A stretch of DNA of 64,000 bases from JAWPMT01 sp965215825 (GCA_965215825.1 CBDCEM010000002.1:434001-498000); one strand, 5' to 3'; shown: positions 8,658 to 18,212, counted from the stretch's first letter. Made by a program: numbers and translations. The notes: generated from the letters alone by a model not told the origin.

Positions 8658-10616
8658 ATGAAGTTCAACCTCACAAACCCAAGTTCAATCTTTTGGATGT
8701 TTTTAATCGCTTCAATAGTTGGATGTACTTCTATCATAGACGACACAGGATCGAAACCAGAGACCAACGAAGCAATCCCAAATTTCCACTTCCCAGAGAA
8801 ATTTGATTTTGAGACCAGCCAGGAAGTCACTCTTTCTTTTGAAGGAATCGGGGCATCTGGCATTTATGAAGTAACTTATATGTGGCAGGGAGAACAGGAA
8901 GTCATTGCTACGTTTAACAGTCGTAAGGACAAATCCGTGTTGCCAGTGGAGGTGCCAAAAAGTGTTGACGAATTGATAATTCTGCTTAAAACAAGTGATG
9001 AAGTTTACCAGCAAACGTTCTCCATCGGATCTGACCATACCATAGTTATCGAATTTCCTGATCTTTCAGGACGACTGAAAAATTGCCAGGATCGTCTCTT
9101 TGCCGTAGAAGCAAGTTTTGGTGGATTTTGGGAAATTGACCTACAGGAGGGGAATTATGTCGAAAATCAACTCGCTAACCTTAGTGGAGGAGGCTCAATT
9201 GCTTGTGCGCTGGATCAGGAAAATAATCAAGTGTATTACAATGTGGGTAGGACCCTGTACCGATATCATGTTGAATCAGAAACCTTTGAAACGGTGTTTA
9301 CCTCCAACCCATTCAATGGAAATTATCCAAGGTTTGAATATCATGACGGGTTCTTCTATATAGGCAACGGTAAAGTACTTTATAAGGTAGATGCAACGAC
9401 TAATCAAACTGTCCAGCGATATGATATTACAGGTTTTGTCAATAGCAATTCAGGAGGGGATGTTGCTTTTGCTTCAGACGGAACTTTGTACCTGGCCTGC
9501 TTCTCAGGATTATACCGGTTTGATTCCTTTGATGATACTAACGGAATAGCAACTATTTCCAGAATTAGTGCGGAGAACTTCCCTTATCAACTGACGTCAA
9601 TGGCCATTGACCGAACTGATCAGATTTTCGTGGCAACTAATGAATCCAATTCGAGATTGATCCGCATGAACACCGAAGACGGATCCTTCGAAATTGTCGC
9701 ACAATACAACCACAAGATCAATGACCTTACGGCATGGAGATGTGCAGAGGGTGATCTTGAAGAAACCGATAGTGATGGTGATGGGGTTATCGATGCACTG
9801 GATGACTATCCTGAGGATGCGGAAATCAGCGCTACCAAGTACACCCCTTCGGAATTGGGTCAGGGCTGCCTGGCATTCGAAGATTTATGGCCTGCTATAG
9901 GTGATTATGATTTCAATGACCTGGTTGTAAAGTATAAATACATTCAATACATCAATGCAGAAAATCAAACGGTAAGAATGAAAATGGTTTTTGACCTGGT
10001 GGCCATGGGAGCTACATTCCACAATGGATTTGGAATCCAACTACCAATGGACAAAGCTGCTATTGAAAGTGTCTCGGGATATGAAGTGGGCGCAGGAATA
10101 AGTCTTGATGAAAAAGGGTTGGAAACAGGCCAAACTTATCCTGTCATTATTGTTTTTGATGATGCCTTTAATCACCTGGGGGGAAATGCTATCGTAAATA
10201 CGAAACCGGATGGAGCTTCTGCTCCAGTGAAGCAATTTGAGTTGTTAGTAGAATTTGTGGCACCCATAAATCTGGAGGAGGTACGCACCGAACAGTTTAA
10301 CCCATTCATCTTTATTGCCAAGCGTTCAAAAGAATTGCACCTAAGAAACAAGCCTCCAACAGATTTAGCAGATGCCCAGTACATGGGCACGGCTTTTGAC
10401 AATTCCGATCCTGCACTTGGGAAATACTACCGATCGGTAAACAATGCGCCCTGGGCAATAGATATTATTCACACGTTTCGTTATCCAAAAGAGTCCAGAA
10501 GGATTGATAGGGCCTACAACCGATTTATGGACTGGGCAAATTCAGAAGGGACCGATTTCCAGGATTGGTACACCGACGCTTCCGGGAATCGGAATACTGA
10601 ACACATCTATAATTGA
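8658..10616 (+). CDS. LruC-domain lipoprotein with beta-propeller-like N-terminal half
   Basis: A 652-residue predicted surface or periplasmic lipoprotein: the lipobox IVGC places the lipidated Cys at residue 23. After an Ig-like region, residues about 140-365 form repeated short strands (NNQVYYNVGRTLYRY, GDVAFASDGTLYLACFSGLYRF) resembling an NHL/SMP-30-type propeller. A calcium-binding thrombospondin-3-like stretch (DSDGDGVIDALDDYPEDAE) leads into the C-terminal LruC domain (CLAFEDLWPAIGDYDFNDLVV onward). LruC domains occur in outer-surface proteins of Leptospira and Bacteroidota; their role is not established. The gene converges with the GH5 gene, only 5 bp separating the stop codons. Confidence 0.82.
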   Translation: MKFNLTNPSSIFWMFLIASIVGCTSIIDDTGSKPETNEAIPNFHFPEKFDFETSQEVTLSFEGIGASGIYEVTYMWQGEQEVIATFNSRKDKSVLPVEVPKSVDELIILLKTSDEVYQQTFSIGSDHTIVIEFPDLSGRLKNCQDRLFAVEASFGGFWEIDLQEGNYVENQLANLSGGGSIACALDQENNQVYYNVGRTLYRYHVESETFETVFTSNPFNGNYPRFEYHDGFFYIGNGKVLYKVDATTNQTVQRYDITGFVNSNSGGDVAFASDGTLYLACFSGLYRFDSFDDTNGIATISRISAENFPYQLTSMAIDRTDQIFVATNESNSRLIRMNTEDGSFEIVAQYNHKINDLTAWRCAEGDLEETDSDGDGVIDALDDYPEDAEISATKYTPSELGQGCLAFEDLWPAIGDYDFNDLVVKYKYIQYINAENQTVRMKMVFDLVAMGATFHNGFGIQLPMDKAAIESVSGYEVGAGISLDEKGLETGQTYPVIIVFDDAFNHLGGNAIVNTKPDGASAPVKQFELLVEFVAPINLEEVRTEQFNPFIFIAKRSKELHLRNKPPTDLADAQYMGTAFDNSDPALGKYYRSVNNAPWAIDIIHTFRYPKESRRIDRAYNRFMDWANSEGTDFQDWYTDASGNRNTEHIYN

Positions 10617-10621
10617 CGTGG

Positions 10622-13324
10622 CTATTTCCCTGCTTTTCGCTTGATAAATCGGGTACTGAATTGAGGTTGATTCTTATATGAAACTTGTAACAAATAAACT
10701 CCTTTGGGTAGTGCAGCCACGCTAATCCTCGGTAAGGCTGCTGTTGTGTCCAGAACTCCCGAATGATACAGTTTTCCACTTGTGTCAAAAATTTCATAAT
10801 TCATCGGCTGTTGTCCCAGTTCTTTAAACGTCAGCCAATCTGAGGTAGGATTTGGATAAACCAGGGACTCTGTCAATGCGTCAATATTCAGTATTAGCCC
10901 AGCCTCAAAAGAGAACCAATTCACATTAAAAAGTGGATCGGTGATTTCAATGCGCAATGTGAATTCTCCGACGGGTAATTCTGCGGCCACCGTAGTAGAG
11001 GTCCAGGTCTGCCAGCCTCCGGTAGGTTCAAACGTTACTTCGTGTAATAGATTCGAAGTGCCATCAGCATCGATCAGGGAAGCCCTGAGACCACCTTGCT
11101 CACTTTCTGCGGCAGTGCGGTATGTTACCAGATAATCTCCACCTTCAACAATATTCACTTCGTAATCCAGGAAATCACCCCGATCCAGAAATCCAATGTT
11201 TTCCCCACCACCTGTATCTGTGGTGCTCTCCAATCCTATGCCTGATTGTTCGATGAATGATTCCGCTTCAATTTGTCCGGGAATAGTATGAACACCTCGT
11301 ATGGTATTAGTAATGCTTTGGTCTGTAAAAGATCCGATAGAAGTACCATCATTGGCTTCTATGGTACCGCCCGAATAGGACAGCATCAATTCATCATTGG
11401 CCTGGATTTCAGTTTCGAACCCGAGAGTGATCGATCTCCCTTCCGTATTTAATGAACTGATTGCCACGGGTGAGCTATTAATGGTAAGTGTAAAACGTTC
11501 ACTGGCTGAGGTATTTGCAATTCGTTTATTGAAGTCGATTTGAATGGCTTGATTCGAGATTGTTTTACCTGCTACAATTTGCATCCCAACATCGGTTGAA
11601 GGCCCTATCGCTTCAAAGTGCAGCGAACTCAGATTAAAACCCGCCTGGTCTGCATAAAATACCAGCTTGTCATCTTCAGTATCCAGTATGACATCTTCAA
11701 TTAACACGGTCTGCCACTCCTGCCATCCACCAGTTCCTGACGTTGTGATTACAGGAGTGATTGCCGCTCCATCTATTCGGAGGTGGAATTGACCGCCCTC
11801 TGAACCTGAAGCTACACGGGCAGAAACTTGATACCGGGCACTTTCTTCGACGGACACATCATATTGCATCCATTCATCCGTATTGATGAAACCAACATTA
11901 TAACCATTGGATTGGTCATCACTGGAGACTTCTATATCCACACCATCATTCCGGTATGCCCATCCTTGATTCCATGCCGTGTACGATCCGGTGCTCACCT
12001 GATAATTAGCCACATCGGTATCGAAATATGCCTCGCCGTTGGCACCCATGTCAAAATCTGTCACATCAAGACGACCAGGAATTTCTTGTGTCCGAAAAGG
12101 AGTGACTCCTCCTTCGTCTACTTGTCTGAACATTGCATCAATCACATCAGGCTGGTATCGGCTGTTTTCCAATTTTAAGTCCTCTATCAGGGTCATGAGT
12201 GTAGCCCAGGCAAACTCTGAAGTTGGCTGCGTGCCTCCGTTTTCCCAATAATTCAGTAAGTCCTGATAATCATCAGTTTTAGCAACGGACAGAGGGCCTG
12301 CGATAGATTCAATTTTCTTCATAGGCCACCAGGCCCAACCAATGTTGTGTGCATCAAAAAGCTCAACAGCATCCCGAAACCACGTATTTGAGTTTTCACC
12401 TGTCTCTCCGAAATAGAGTGGGATATCATATTGTTCTCTTATATCAAGTACCCACTGGATAGAAGCCTGGTCATTGATTGACCAGTATTTGTGTGGACTA
12501 TATACCATGTTGTCGTCCCAGGGAGGTGTCAACCCATTAAAGTCGTTGGCGAACCAGTTCCCTTCAATAAATATGATGTGATTTTGATCCACTTCCCGAA
12601 TAGCTGTTGTGATGTCCTCGTATATTTCTCTTAATAAGGTATTGCCATCAATTGGCCAATTGGTTTCATTGATCAGGTCGTATCCTGCGATCACAGGTTC
12701 ATCAACATATTTTTCAGCAATCTTTCGCCAGAGAGCCACAGTTTTATCTCTGTTAGCTTCACTCTCCCACAAGGATGGTTTGGAAGGGTCATAATCAGAA
12801 ATGCCTGCATCCTGTCCTTGCCCACCGGGAGCCGCATGCAAATCAAGTACTACATACATATCATTGGCTTTGCACCATTTGATTAGGCTGTCAGTAAGTG
12901 CAAACCCTACTTCCAGCCACGTGTTTTCACCCGACACAGGTTCTTCCTCAATAGGAAGGGTGAAAAGGTTGTAATGCATCGGAAGTCTTACAGAATTGAA
13001 TCCCCAGGAGGCCAATGAATCAATATCAATTTTCCTTACATGATTGGCCAACCAGGCGTCATAAAAAGCCTGGGTGTCCTCTTCGCCGATGAGCTCCGCA
13101 ATTCTCGCCCTAATCTGATACTGAGGGTTAGCGAATGACGCAGTTTGCAACATGTATCCCTCTTGCAGCATCCAGCCACCAAGACCCATGCCTTTCAGGA
13201 TAAATGGATTGCCGGAGGCATCCACTATATTCTTCCCAGATACCTGTAATAAGCCCTGTCCGTTTAGAAAACCAGAAAAGCAACTAGTAACAAGGAAGAG
13301 GAAGAGCAAGGACAATTTTTTCAT
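10622..13324 (-). CDS. Secreted glycoside hydrolase family 5 enzyme with two CBM6-like modules and T9SS sorting domain
   Basis: A 900-residue exported multidomain glycosidase. After a signal peptide (about 1-22) lies a GH5 TIM barrel (about 25-395) with acid/base Glu-220 in LINETN and nucleophile Glu-307 in YFGETGENSN. Two regions resembling CBM6 carbohydrate-binding modules follow (about 415-560 and 680-805; both have the GF-(L/I)-D/T-(R/D) strand and GGWQ-W motifs), separated by an SbsA/SwmB-like Ig domain (about 565-660). The last about 75 residues (SLVYPNPTSDWLTF to the basic C-terminus) form a type A T9SS sorting signal, so the enzyme is secreted through T9SS. The substrate is a beta-glucan or related polysaccharide by inference only. 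No PUL partners (SusC/D) are adjacent. Confidence 0.88.
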   Translation of the reverse strand: MKKLSLLFLFLVTSCFSGFLNGQGLLQVSGKNIVDASGNPFILKGMGLGGWMLQEGYMLQTASFANPQYQIRARIAELIGEEDTQAFYDAWLANHVRKIDIDSLASWGFNSVRLPMHYNLFTLPIEEEPVSGENTWLEVGFALTDSLIKWCKANDMYVVLDLHAAPGGQGQDAGISDYDPSKPSLWESEANRDKTVALWRKIAEKYVDEPVIAGYDLINETNWPIDGNTLLREIYEDITTAIREVDQNHIIFIEGNWFANDFNGLTPPWDDNMVYSPHKYWSINDQASIQWVLDIREQYDIPLYFGETGENSNTWFRDAVELFDAHNIGWAWWPMKKIESIAGPLSVAKTDDYQDLLNYWENGGTQPTSEFAWATLMTLIEDLKLENSRYQPDVIDAMFRQVDEGGVTPFRTQEIPGRLDVTDFDMGANGEAYFDTDVANYQVSTGSYTAWNQGWAYRNDGVDIEVSSDDQSNGYNVGFINTDEWMQYDVSVEESARYQVSARVASGSEGGQFHLRIDGAAITPVITTSGTGGWQEWQTVLIEDVILDTEDDKLVFYADQAGFNLSSLHFEAIGPSTDVGMQIVAGKTISNQAIQIDFNKRIANTSASERFTLTINSSPVAISSLNTEGRSITLGFETEIQANDELMLSYSGGTIEANDGTSIGSFTDQSITNTIRGVHTIPGQIEAESFIEQSGIGLESTTDTGGGENIGFLDRGDFLDYEVNIVEGGDYLVTYRTAAESEQGGLRASLIDADGTSNLLHEVTFEPTGGWQTWTSTTVAAELPVGEFTLRIEITDPLFNVNWFSFEAGLILNIDALTESLVYPNPTSDWLTFKELGQQPMNYEIFDTSGKLYHSGVLDTTAALPRISVAALPKGVYLLQVSYKNQPQFSTRFIKRKAGK

Positions 13325-13447
13325 GATTCGTAGGAAAATTCCATAATTGAAGGAGGAAGATACCTGAAAAGTGAAATTTCCGCGAAATATAGGAGAATAT
13401 GAGTGATATTTTTTGCGCTCGTTATTCGTTTGATTAGATAAACAATT

Positions 13448-13455
13448 TATATTTG
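13448..13455 (+). promoter_or_regulatory. Probable rpsU promoter (-7 element)
   Basis: TATATTTG matches the Bacteroidota TAnnTTTG -7 element and lies 23 bp before the rpsU ATG. A TTTG at 13429-13432 is 15 bp upstream, shorter than the usual 19; TTCG at 13425-13428 has the right spacing but one mismatch, so only the -7 element is convincing. Confidence 0.55.
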
Positions 13456-13478
13456 CGGCCCTTTAATAGAATTATAAT

Positions 13479-13673
13479 ATGATCGTCATTAACGTAAAAG
13501 AGAACGAATCAATCGACAAAGCGCTTAAAAGATTCAAGAAGAAGTTTGAAAGAACTGGCGTTTTGAAAGAATTGAGAGGCCGTACTGCTTTTACAAAACC
13601 TTCCGTCAAAAGACGTCACGAAATTATCCGAGCAGCCTACAGGCAAAAGATGCAGGACGCTGCCAACAAATAA
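13479..13673 (+). CDS. rpsU: 30S ribosomal protein S21
   Basis: The 64-residue basic protein matches bS21 along its whole length: MIVINVKENESIDKALKRFK at the N-terminus and KPSVKRRHEIIRAAYRQK at the C-terminus. bS21 binds the 30S platform and in Bacteroidota takes part in occluding the anti-Shine-Dalgarno end of 16S rRNA, which fits the general lack of SD sequences in this window. It heads the rpsU-xerC-hpf order that is widespread in the phylum. Confidence 0.97.
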   Translation: MIVINVKENESIDKALKRFKKKFERTGVLKELRGRTAFTKPSVKRRHEIIRAAYRQKMQDAANK

Positions 13674-13705
13674 TTCCTCCGATTCGGTTTTCCACGGAGA
13701 ATTTT
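13672..13705 (+). terminator. Probable rpsU terminator
   Basis: Stem AATTC-(C bulge)-TCCG at 13672-13681 pairs with CGGA-GAATT at 13695-13703, loop of 13 nt, followed by a short TTTT run. It begins at the rpsU stop codon, so part of the S21 transcripts may end before xerC. Confidence 0.5.
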
Positions 13706-13710
13706 GTAAG

Positions 13711-13738
13711 TTAGTCTTTACCCACATGTAAAGACTAA
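13711..13738 (+). promoter_or_regulatory. Perfect 11-bp hairpin directly before xerC
   Basis: TTAGTCTTTAC (13711-13721) and GTAAAGACTAA (13728-13738) form a perfect 11-bp stem with a 6-nt loop. It ends 3 nt before the GTG start chosen for xerC and lacks a T-run, so it looks more like a translation-controlling structure or operator than a terminator. Confidence 0.5.
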
Positions 13739-13741
13739 TGA

Positions 13742-14629
13742 GTGGTAGCCAACTTTCTAAAATATCTTTCTTACGAAAAGCGCAGTAGTCCACATACGGT
13801 TGCTGCGTATAGAGAAGATTTAAAACAACTGCAGGAATTCCTGACCGTCACGTTCGAAATCGAAGATCACCGTGATGTTCAACATCCTCATCTAAGGAAT
13901 TGGATCATTCACCTCATGGATAATGAGATGTCCCCCGTTTCCATCAATCGTAAAATCGCGTGTTTGAAGTCTTACTTCAAATTTCTATTATCACGTGAAT
14001 ATGTAGAAAATAACCCAGCCACGCGGCTTCGGCCACTCAAGACTGAAAAACGACTGCCGAGCTTTGTGAAATCTTCAGAAATGGAAGATTTGCTAGCACT
14101 ACCTGTTTTTAAGGGAAACACTTTTCCAGACCATCGGGACCGACTGATTATTGAGTTGTTATATGGCACCGGAATGCGGCTTTCAGAACTAATGGGGCTC
14201 AAAAACTCGGATATTAATTTTTTTGATCATTCTATTAAAGTTTTAGGAAAAAGAAATAAAGAAAGAGTCATCCCTATCACCCAATTTGTCGTTGAATTAA
14301 TAAAGAGTTACAACAAATTGGCAATGGAGATGTGGGGGCCTACGACAACCGAAAGTACACTAATAAAAACGGATCAGGGAAAACCAGTTTACCCCATGTT
14401 CATTTACCGCACGGTAAAGAAATACATTGGGGAGGTAAGTACCCTTACAAAAAGAAGTCCGCATGTACTTCGTCACACATTCGCTACACATTTGCTAGAT
14501 CAGGGGGCTGACCTTAATGCAGTGAAGGAACTTTTAGGGCACACCAGCCTCGCTGCCACCCAGGTCTATACCCACAACTCATTAGAAAAACTTAAATCGG
14601 CCTTCGATCAAGCGCATCCGAGGGCTTAA
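13742..14629 (+). CDS. xerC: Tyrosine recombinase XerC
   Basis: A 295-residue integrase-family recombinase that, with XerD, resolves chromosome dimers at dif. The N-terminal SAM-like core-binding domain (FLKYLSYEKRSSPHTVAAYREDL) is followed by the catalytic domain with Arg in GTGMRLSEL, HVLRHTFATHLL (HxxR), GHTSLAATQVY (His and the nucleophilic Tyr). The GTG at 13742 gives the expected N-terminus; the ATG at 13738 is in another frame. Position between rpsU and hpf supports the XerC rather than XerD assignment. Expression may be tempered by the hairpin in front of its start. Confidence 0.9.
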   Translation: MVANFLKYLSYEKRSSPHTVAAYREDLKQLQEFLTVTFEIEDHRDVQHPHLRNWIIHLMDNEMSPVSINRKIACLKSYFKFLLSREYVENNPATRLRPLKTEKRLPSFVKSSEMEDLLALPVFKGNTFPDHRDRLIIELLYGTGMRLSELMGLKNSDINFFDHSIKVLGKRNKERVIPITQFVVELIKSYNKLAMEMWGPTTTESTLIKTDQGKPVYPMFIYRTVKKYIGEVSTLTKRSPHVLRHTFATHLLDQGADLNAVKELLGHTSLAATQVYTHNSLEKLKSAFDQAHPRA

Positions 14630-14656
14630 TGTTCAACCATATAAATTATACATGTC

Positions 14657-14959
14657 ATGAAACTGCAAATGCATTCTATTCATTTCGACGCTGATCACAA
14701 GCTTGTTGATTTTATTCAGAAGAAAGCTGACAAACTCGAAACGTTTTATGACCGGATCATCGATGGTGAAGTCTTCATGAGGCTTGACAAAGACGATAAA
14801 AAGGCGAATAAGATCATAGAGATCAAACTGAATATTCCCGGAGAACAACTTTTTGCAGAAAAGAAAAGTAAATCCTTCGAAGCAGCTGCTGACGAGGCAG
14901 TAGAAGCTTTAAGAAGACAACTCAAAAAGTTCAAAGAAAAGCACATGACTGTGCACTGA
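14657..14959 (+). CDS. hpf: Ribosome hibernation-promoting factor (HPF/RaiA family, short form)
   Basis: A 100-residue protein with the HPF/YfiA fold: MKLQMHSIHFDADHKLVDFI, a central IIEIKLNIPGEQLFAEKKSKSF and a basic C-terminal helix. HPF binds the 30S decoding region in stationary phase and inactivates ribosomes. It lacks the C-terminal dimerisation domain of long HPF, as is usual in Bacteroidota. It starts 27 bp after xerC and ends in a strong terminator. Confidence 0.93.
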   Translation: MKLQMHSIHFDADHKLVDFIQKKADKLETFYDRIIDGEVFMRLDKDDKKANKIIEIKLNIPGEQLFAEKKSKSFEAAADEAVEALRRQLKKFKEKHMTVH

Positions 14960-14965
14960 TTTTGC

Positions 14966-14987
14966 AGGGGCTTCGGCCCCTTTTTTA
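14966..14987 (+). terminator. Rho-independent terminator after hpf
   Basis: GGGGC-TTCG-GCCCC hairpin (14967-14980) with a UUCG tetraloop followed by TTTTTT. It ends the rpsU-xerC-hpf unit. Confidence 0.9.
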
Positions 14988-15173
14988 TTACAGCAACAAC
15001 TTTTCAAAACAAACACGGCTAATCCATCAATAATCGCACTGCCTTCTAATTCGACCAAAAACCCTCGCCAAAGGCAATAGATAGATAGGTGTAATACCTG
15101 GAAAACCACAATTCATGCTTTCACGGAGGTGTCAATTTTTTCTTACCTTGTATCTACAACCAAATTAGATTTC

Positions 15174-18155
15174 ATGAAATCCCTAACCTATCCACATTCA
15201 TCAGTCATGATGATGTGCCTGCTATTGTTGATGGCAGGCTGCGCTCCGAGTGGAGAAATCAACTCCACTACGGATGAACCTGTATCACATTATCAGGTTC
15301 TTATGTCCTCCGAAAATCCCGAAGTAGTTCCAGCTACAGGATCTTCGGTGATAAAATCCCTTGCAGTTCAGTCTACTGATGACGGTACCAAAAGCCTGGA
15401 GCTGAACCTTCACGCGGTATCCATGGTGCAACTGGTCATTCAGATACCTAAGGGCTCACAGACCTTTGATGTAGAAGTAAAGGCCAATTCAAATAGTGTC
15501 GGTACAGTAAGCGTAGATCGAAGTTATGTTGTCAGTGGAGAGACTCAATATATTTTCGGCAGCCTGGATATCCGCAGAGATTATATGATCCCTGGCAACA
15601 ATACAATCGAGCTCAGTACAACAAGTTCTCTTTCTAATGCGACCATCAAATTGCTTCCGAGAGAGGTTTATTCTGTCCCTGTTCAAGGAAAAGATTACAA
15701 CGAATTAAATACCACACTTTACACTCAATTTGCCAGAATCGACAGTCTCTTTGCTCCAAAAGCAGGAGATCCAAACCAATACATCTGGACAAGAGGTTAT
15801 GGATTGAGTAGGGGTGTTCAAATGATACCGGGACCTACCTTACGTTTCAGTCCGGGTGATCTGGTGAATGTCAAGATCGTTAATGAATTGAATCCTGCAC
15901 GATATGCGGATTTGGATGTATTTGAGTCCTATCAAAATCAGCACTTATCCAAGGATGAAGAACTGGGTTCAATTCCTATACATGGAGAACTCAACGTACC
16001 TCACAATTTGAACAATACGAACTTACACGTTCACGGACTTCATGTGGACCCTTCCAAAGATGACGTTACCATTGTTATCGTTCCAGATGGTGAAAGTACG
16101 GAATACTACGACGCCCCTCATACACACGCTCCAGTGACGGATAGTGCGGATTTGAATCCCTGGTCCATTCCCGATCAGGGAGTAAAAGCAGGCGAATGGA
16201 ATTACTCTTATAAAATCCCAAAGAACCATCTTCCAGGTACACATTGGTTTCACCCACACAAGCATGGTGCAACCAGTGCGCAAGTCGAAAATGGAATGGC
16301 TGGTACCATTGTGATTCAAGAACCACAAGATTCCTCGATCATTCCCTACACTTCAGCCCAAAGGGAAGAGTTTGAGGCCTGGAGTGCAGCACATGATCGG
16401 GTCCTGGCGATCCAGGAAATCAGCAATTACGGCTTGCAACAAGGCAGTGCCGGCGCAATGGGAGATGCGATTTCAGCTGCCCAGGCATCCACACTTACCG
16501 TAAATGGTTTGACCAATTATCAGATTGACCTTCTATCAGGTGAAGTGGAAAGGTGGCGAATTGTCAACGCAGGCACTAACCACAAATCATTCAGTCACAT
16601 ATGGTTGGGTTTACAATCACCGGATGATCCCACAAAATATACCTCTGTACCTATTTATCTAGTTGCGGCTGATGGAATCACCCTGCCAGAAATGGTAGAA
16701 ATTACTCAGGAAAAACCTGCATTGATGGCTCCCGGTAATCGGTCGGATTTTCTTGTAGAATTGACCGAACCAGGTACCTATGTACTCTTCAAAAAGTACG
16801 GTAATAGTAAAGTAAAGAATAATCCATACGGAACTCAATATACTTATAGTGGATATGCACCTTATGGTAAAAATTCTTTGGTTCCTGTTATTCGTACTTA
16901 TAACAGAGGGGACTCACTCGATGTGACCTTTGCCACAGACTATACTTCAGAGCCTGTTGGATGGCAGCCCTATAGTGACAGAACTCCTCAAATCGACACG
17001 ACAAATGTTCTTACGGTGAATGTGACTGCCGATGAAATAGAGAAGACGTTCCCTGTGTTGCCAGACATGGCTCAAATGAACGCACACCTAAGAAAATTGT
17101 CTCCGATTACTAAGAAACAGGCTACTGGCTACGACCCTCCACCTTATGTTTCTCCTATCAATCGATCCGATATCCTACAATACCGACCTATTACCTTCGA
17201 TATCTCTGGATTATCTCTAAAAGTGGCCAATGCAACTGACACGACCCGCGTAAATCAATTCACGTTGAATGGCCGTTTCTTTGAATTGAATGATCCACTT
17301 GGAAACCCGTATGCTAATAAATCTATTTCTGAGTCCTATACAAGCCCCAATGAACTGATTTTTCAAACGGACTCTGTTTCTGATCTGGACTCCATAACAG
17401 TTGCGGGAGACGTAATTTCATTTGAGGATAATGTTCCCACCAAATGGACCACAATGAATAAGTCTAAAATACCGGGAGAAACTGATCCGAATGATTCTCT
17501 TACCGTTCACTATTTCGCGAATCCAGGTTATTATCAGGAAATCACCAAGGAAGGCGGACAATGGAGTTACATTCAAAAAGGTACTCCTCAGTGGAAAGAT
17601 ATCTCTGGAATTGAACAGATGGCAGTCGTAAATACAAGTTACAAAAAGGAAGGCTACGACATGAACAATGTGACCTTGCCTAGCTTGCCACGTGCCAAAA
17701 CAGCCGAGGAATGGATTTTGATTAACAATTCGGATGTAGGACATCCCTTTCATGTGCATATCAACCCATTTTTTGTTGTGGAAGTTGGCATCTTAAGCTA
17801 TGAGACTGATGGATGGTTTATCCGTGCGGAAACAGCATCATCTGAACCACAAAGACCCGTCAGTGCGGAGCCTGGAAATGTAGTTAAGGCAGAATCCGGT
17901 AAGGAGATGTCAGTCCAGGGTATTGTTGGCAATTGGTGGGATACTATCACCATTCCACCTCATGGATATGTTAAAGTAAAGTATTGGATCAATGTACCAG
18001 ATCAGGTTGAAGATACAGTAACTGGAAAAGTTTCAGTGACTGACAATGATAATCGAACTGGAATCTGGGTGTACCACTGTCACATCTTACGCCACGAGGA
18101 TCGTGGTATGATGATGCCGATCATTACACAACCGCTAATTGAAGACAAGGAATAA
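15174..18155 (+). CDS. Multicopper oxidase lipoprotein
   Basis: The ATG at 15174 was chosen because it starts a lipoprotein signal (lipobox LMAGC, Cys about residue 23); a GTG at 15129 would bury it. The 993-residue protein carries all four copper motifs: NLHVHG (about 283), HWFHPHKHG (about 357), HPFHVH (about 857) and HCHILRHEDRGMM (about 968), the last giving the type-1 Cys and axial Met. Multicopper oxidases oxidise metals or phenols and reduce O2 to water; laccase, bilirubin-oxidase or Cu/Mn oxidase roles are all possible. It is about twice the usual size, with roughly 170 extra residues before the first cupredoxin domain and long insertions between domains. It stands alone between two terminators. 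Confidence 0.9.
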   Translation: MKSLTYPHSSVMMMCLLLLMAGCAPSGEINSTTDEPVSHYQVLMSSENPEVVPATGSSVIKSLAVQSTDDGTKSLELNLHAVSMVQLVIQIPKGSQTFDVEVKANSNSVGTVSVDRSYVVSGETQYIFGSLDIRRDYMIPGNNTIELSTTSSLSNATIKLLPREVYSVPVQGKDYNELNTTLYTQFARIDSLFAPKAGDPNQYIWTRGYGLSRGVQMIPGPTLRFSPGDLVNVKIVNELNPARYADLDVFESYQNQHLSKDEELGSIPIHGELNVPHNLNNTNLHVHGLHVDPSKDDVTIVIVPDGESTEYYDAPHTHAPVTDSADLNPWSIPDQGVKAGEWNYSYKIPKNHLPGTHWFHPHKHGATSAQVENGMAGTIVIQEPQDSSIIPYTSAQREEFEAWSAAHDRVLAIQEISNYGLQQGSAGAMGDAISAAQASTLTVNGLTNYQIDLLSGEVERWRIVNAGTNHKSFSHIWLGLQSPDDPTKYTSVPIYLVAADGITLPEMVEITQEKPALMAPGNRSDFLVELTEPGTYVLFKKYGNSKVKNNPYGTQYTYSGYAPYGKNSLVPVIRTYNRGDSLDVTFATDYTSEPVGWQPYSDRTPQIDTTNVLTVNVTADEIEKTFPVLPDMAQMNAHLRKLSPITKKQATGYDPPPYVSPINRSDILQYRPITFDISGLSLKVANATDTTRVNQFTLNGRFFELNDPLGNPYANKSISESYTSPNELIFQTDSVSDLDSITVAGDVISFEDNVPTKWTTMNKSKIPGETDPNDSLTVHYFANPGYYQEITKEGGQWSYIQKGTPQWKDISGIEQMAVVNTSYKKEGYDMNNVTLPSLPRAKTAEEWILINNSDVGHPFHVHINPFFVVEVGILSYETDGWFIRAETASSEPQRPVSAEPGNVVKAESGKEMSVQGIVGNWWDTITIPPHGYVKVKYWINVPDQVEDTVTGKVSVTDNDNRTGIWVYHCHILRHEDRGMMMPIITQPLIEDKE

Positions 18156-18180
18156 TCACACTGTTAGCATTAATAAAAGT

Positions 18181-18212
18181 GAAGCTGTCTCGAAAGGGTC
18201 AGCTTCTTTTTT
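18181..18212 (+). terminator. Terminator after the multicopper oxidase
   Basis: GAAGCTG (18181-18187) pairs with CAGCTTC (18200-18206), followed by TTTTTT. Confidence 0.85.
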
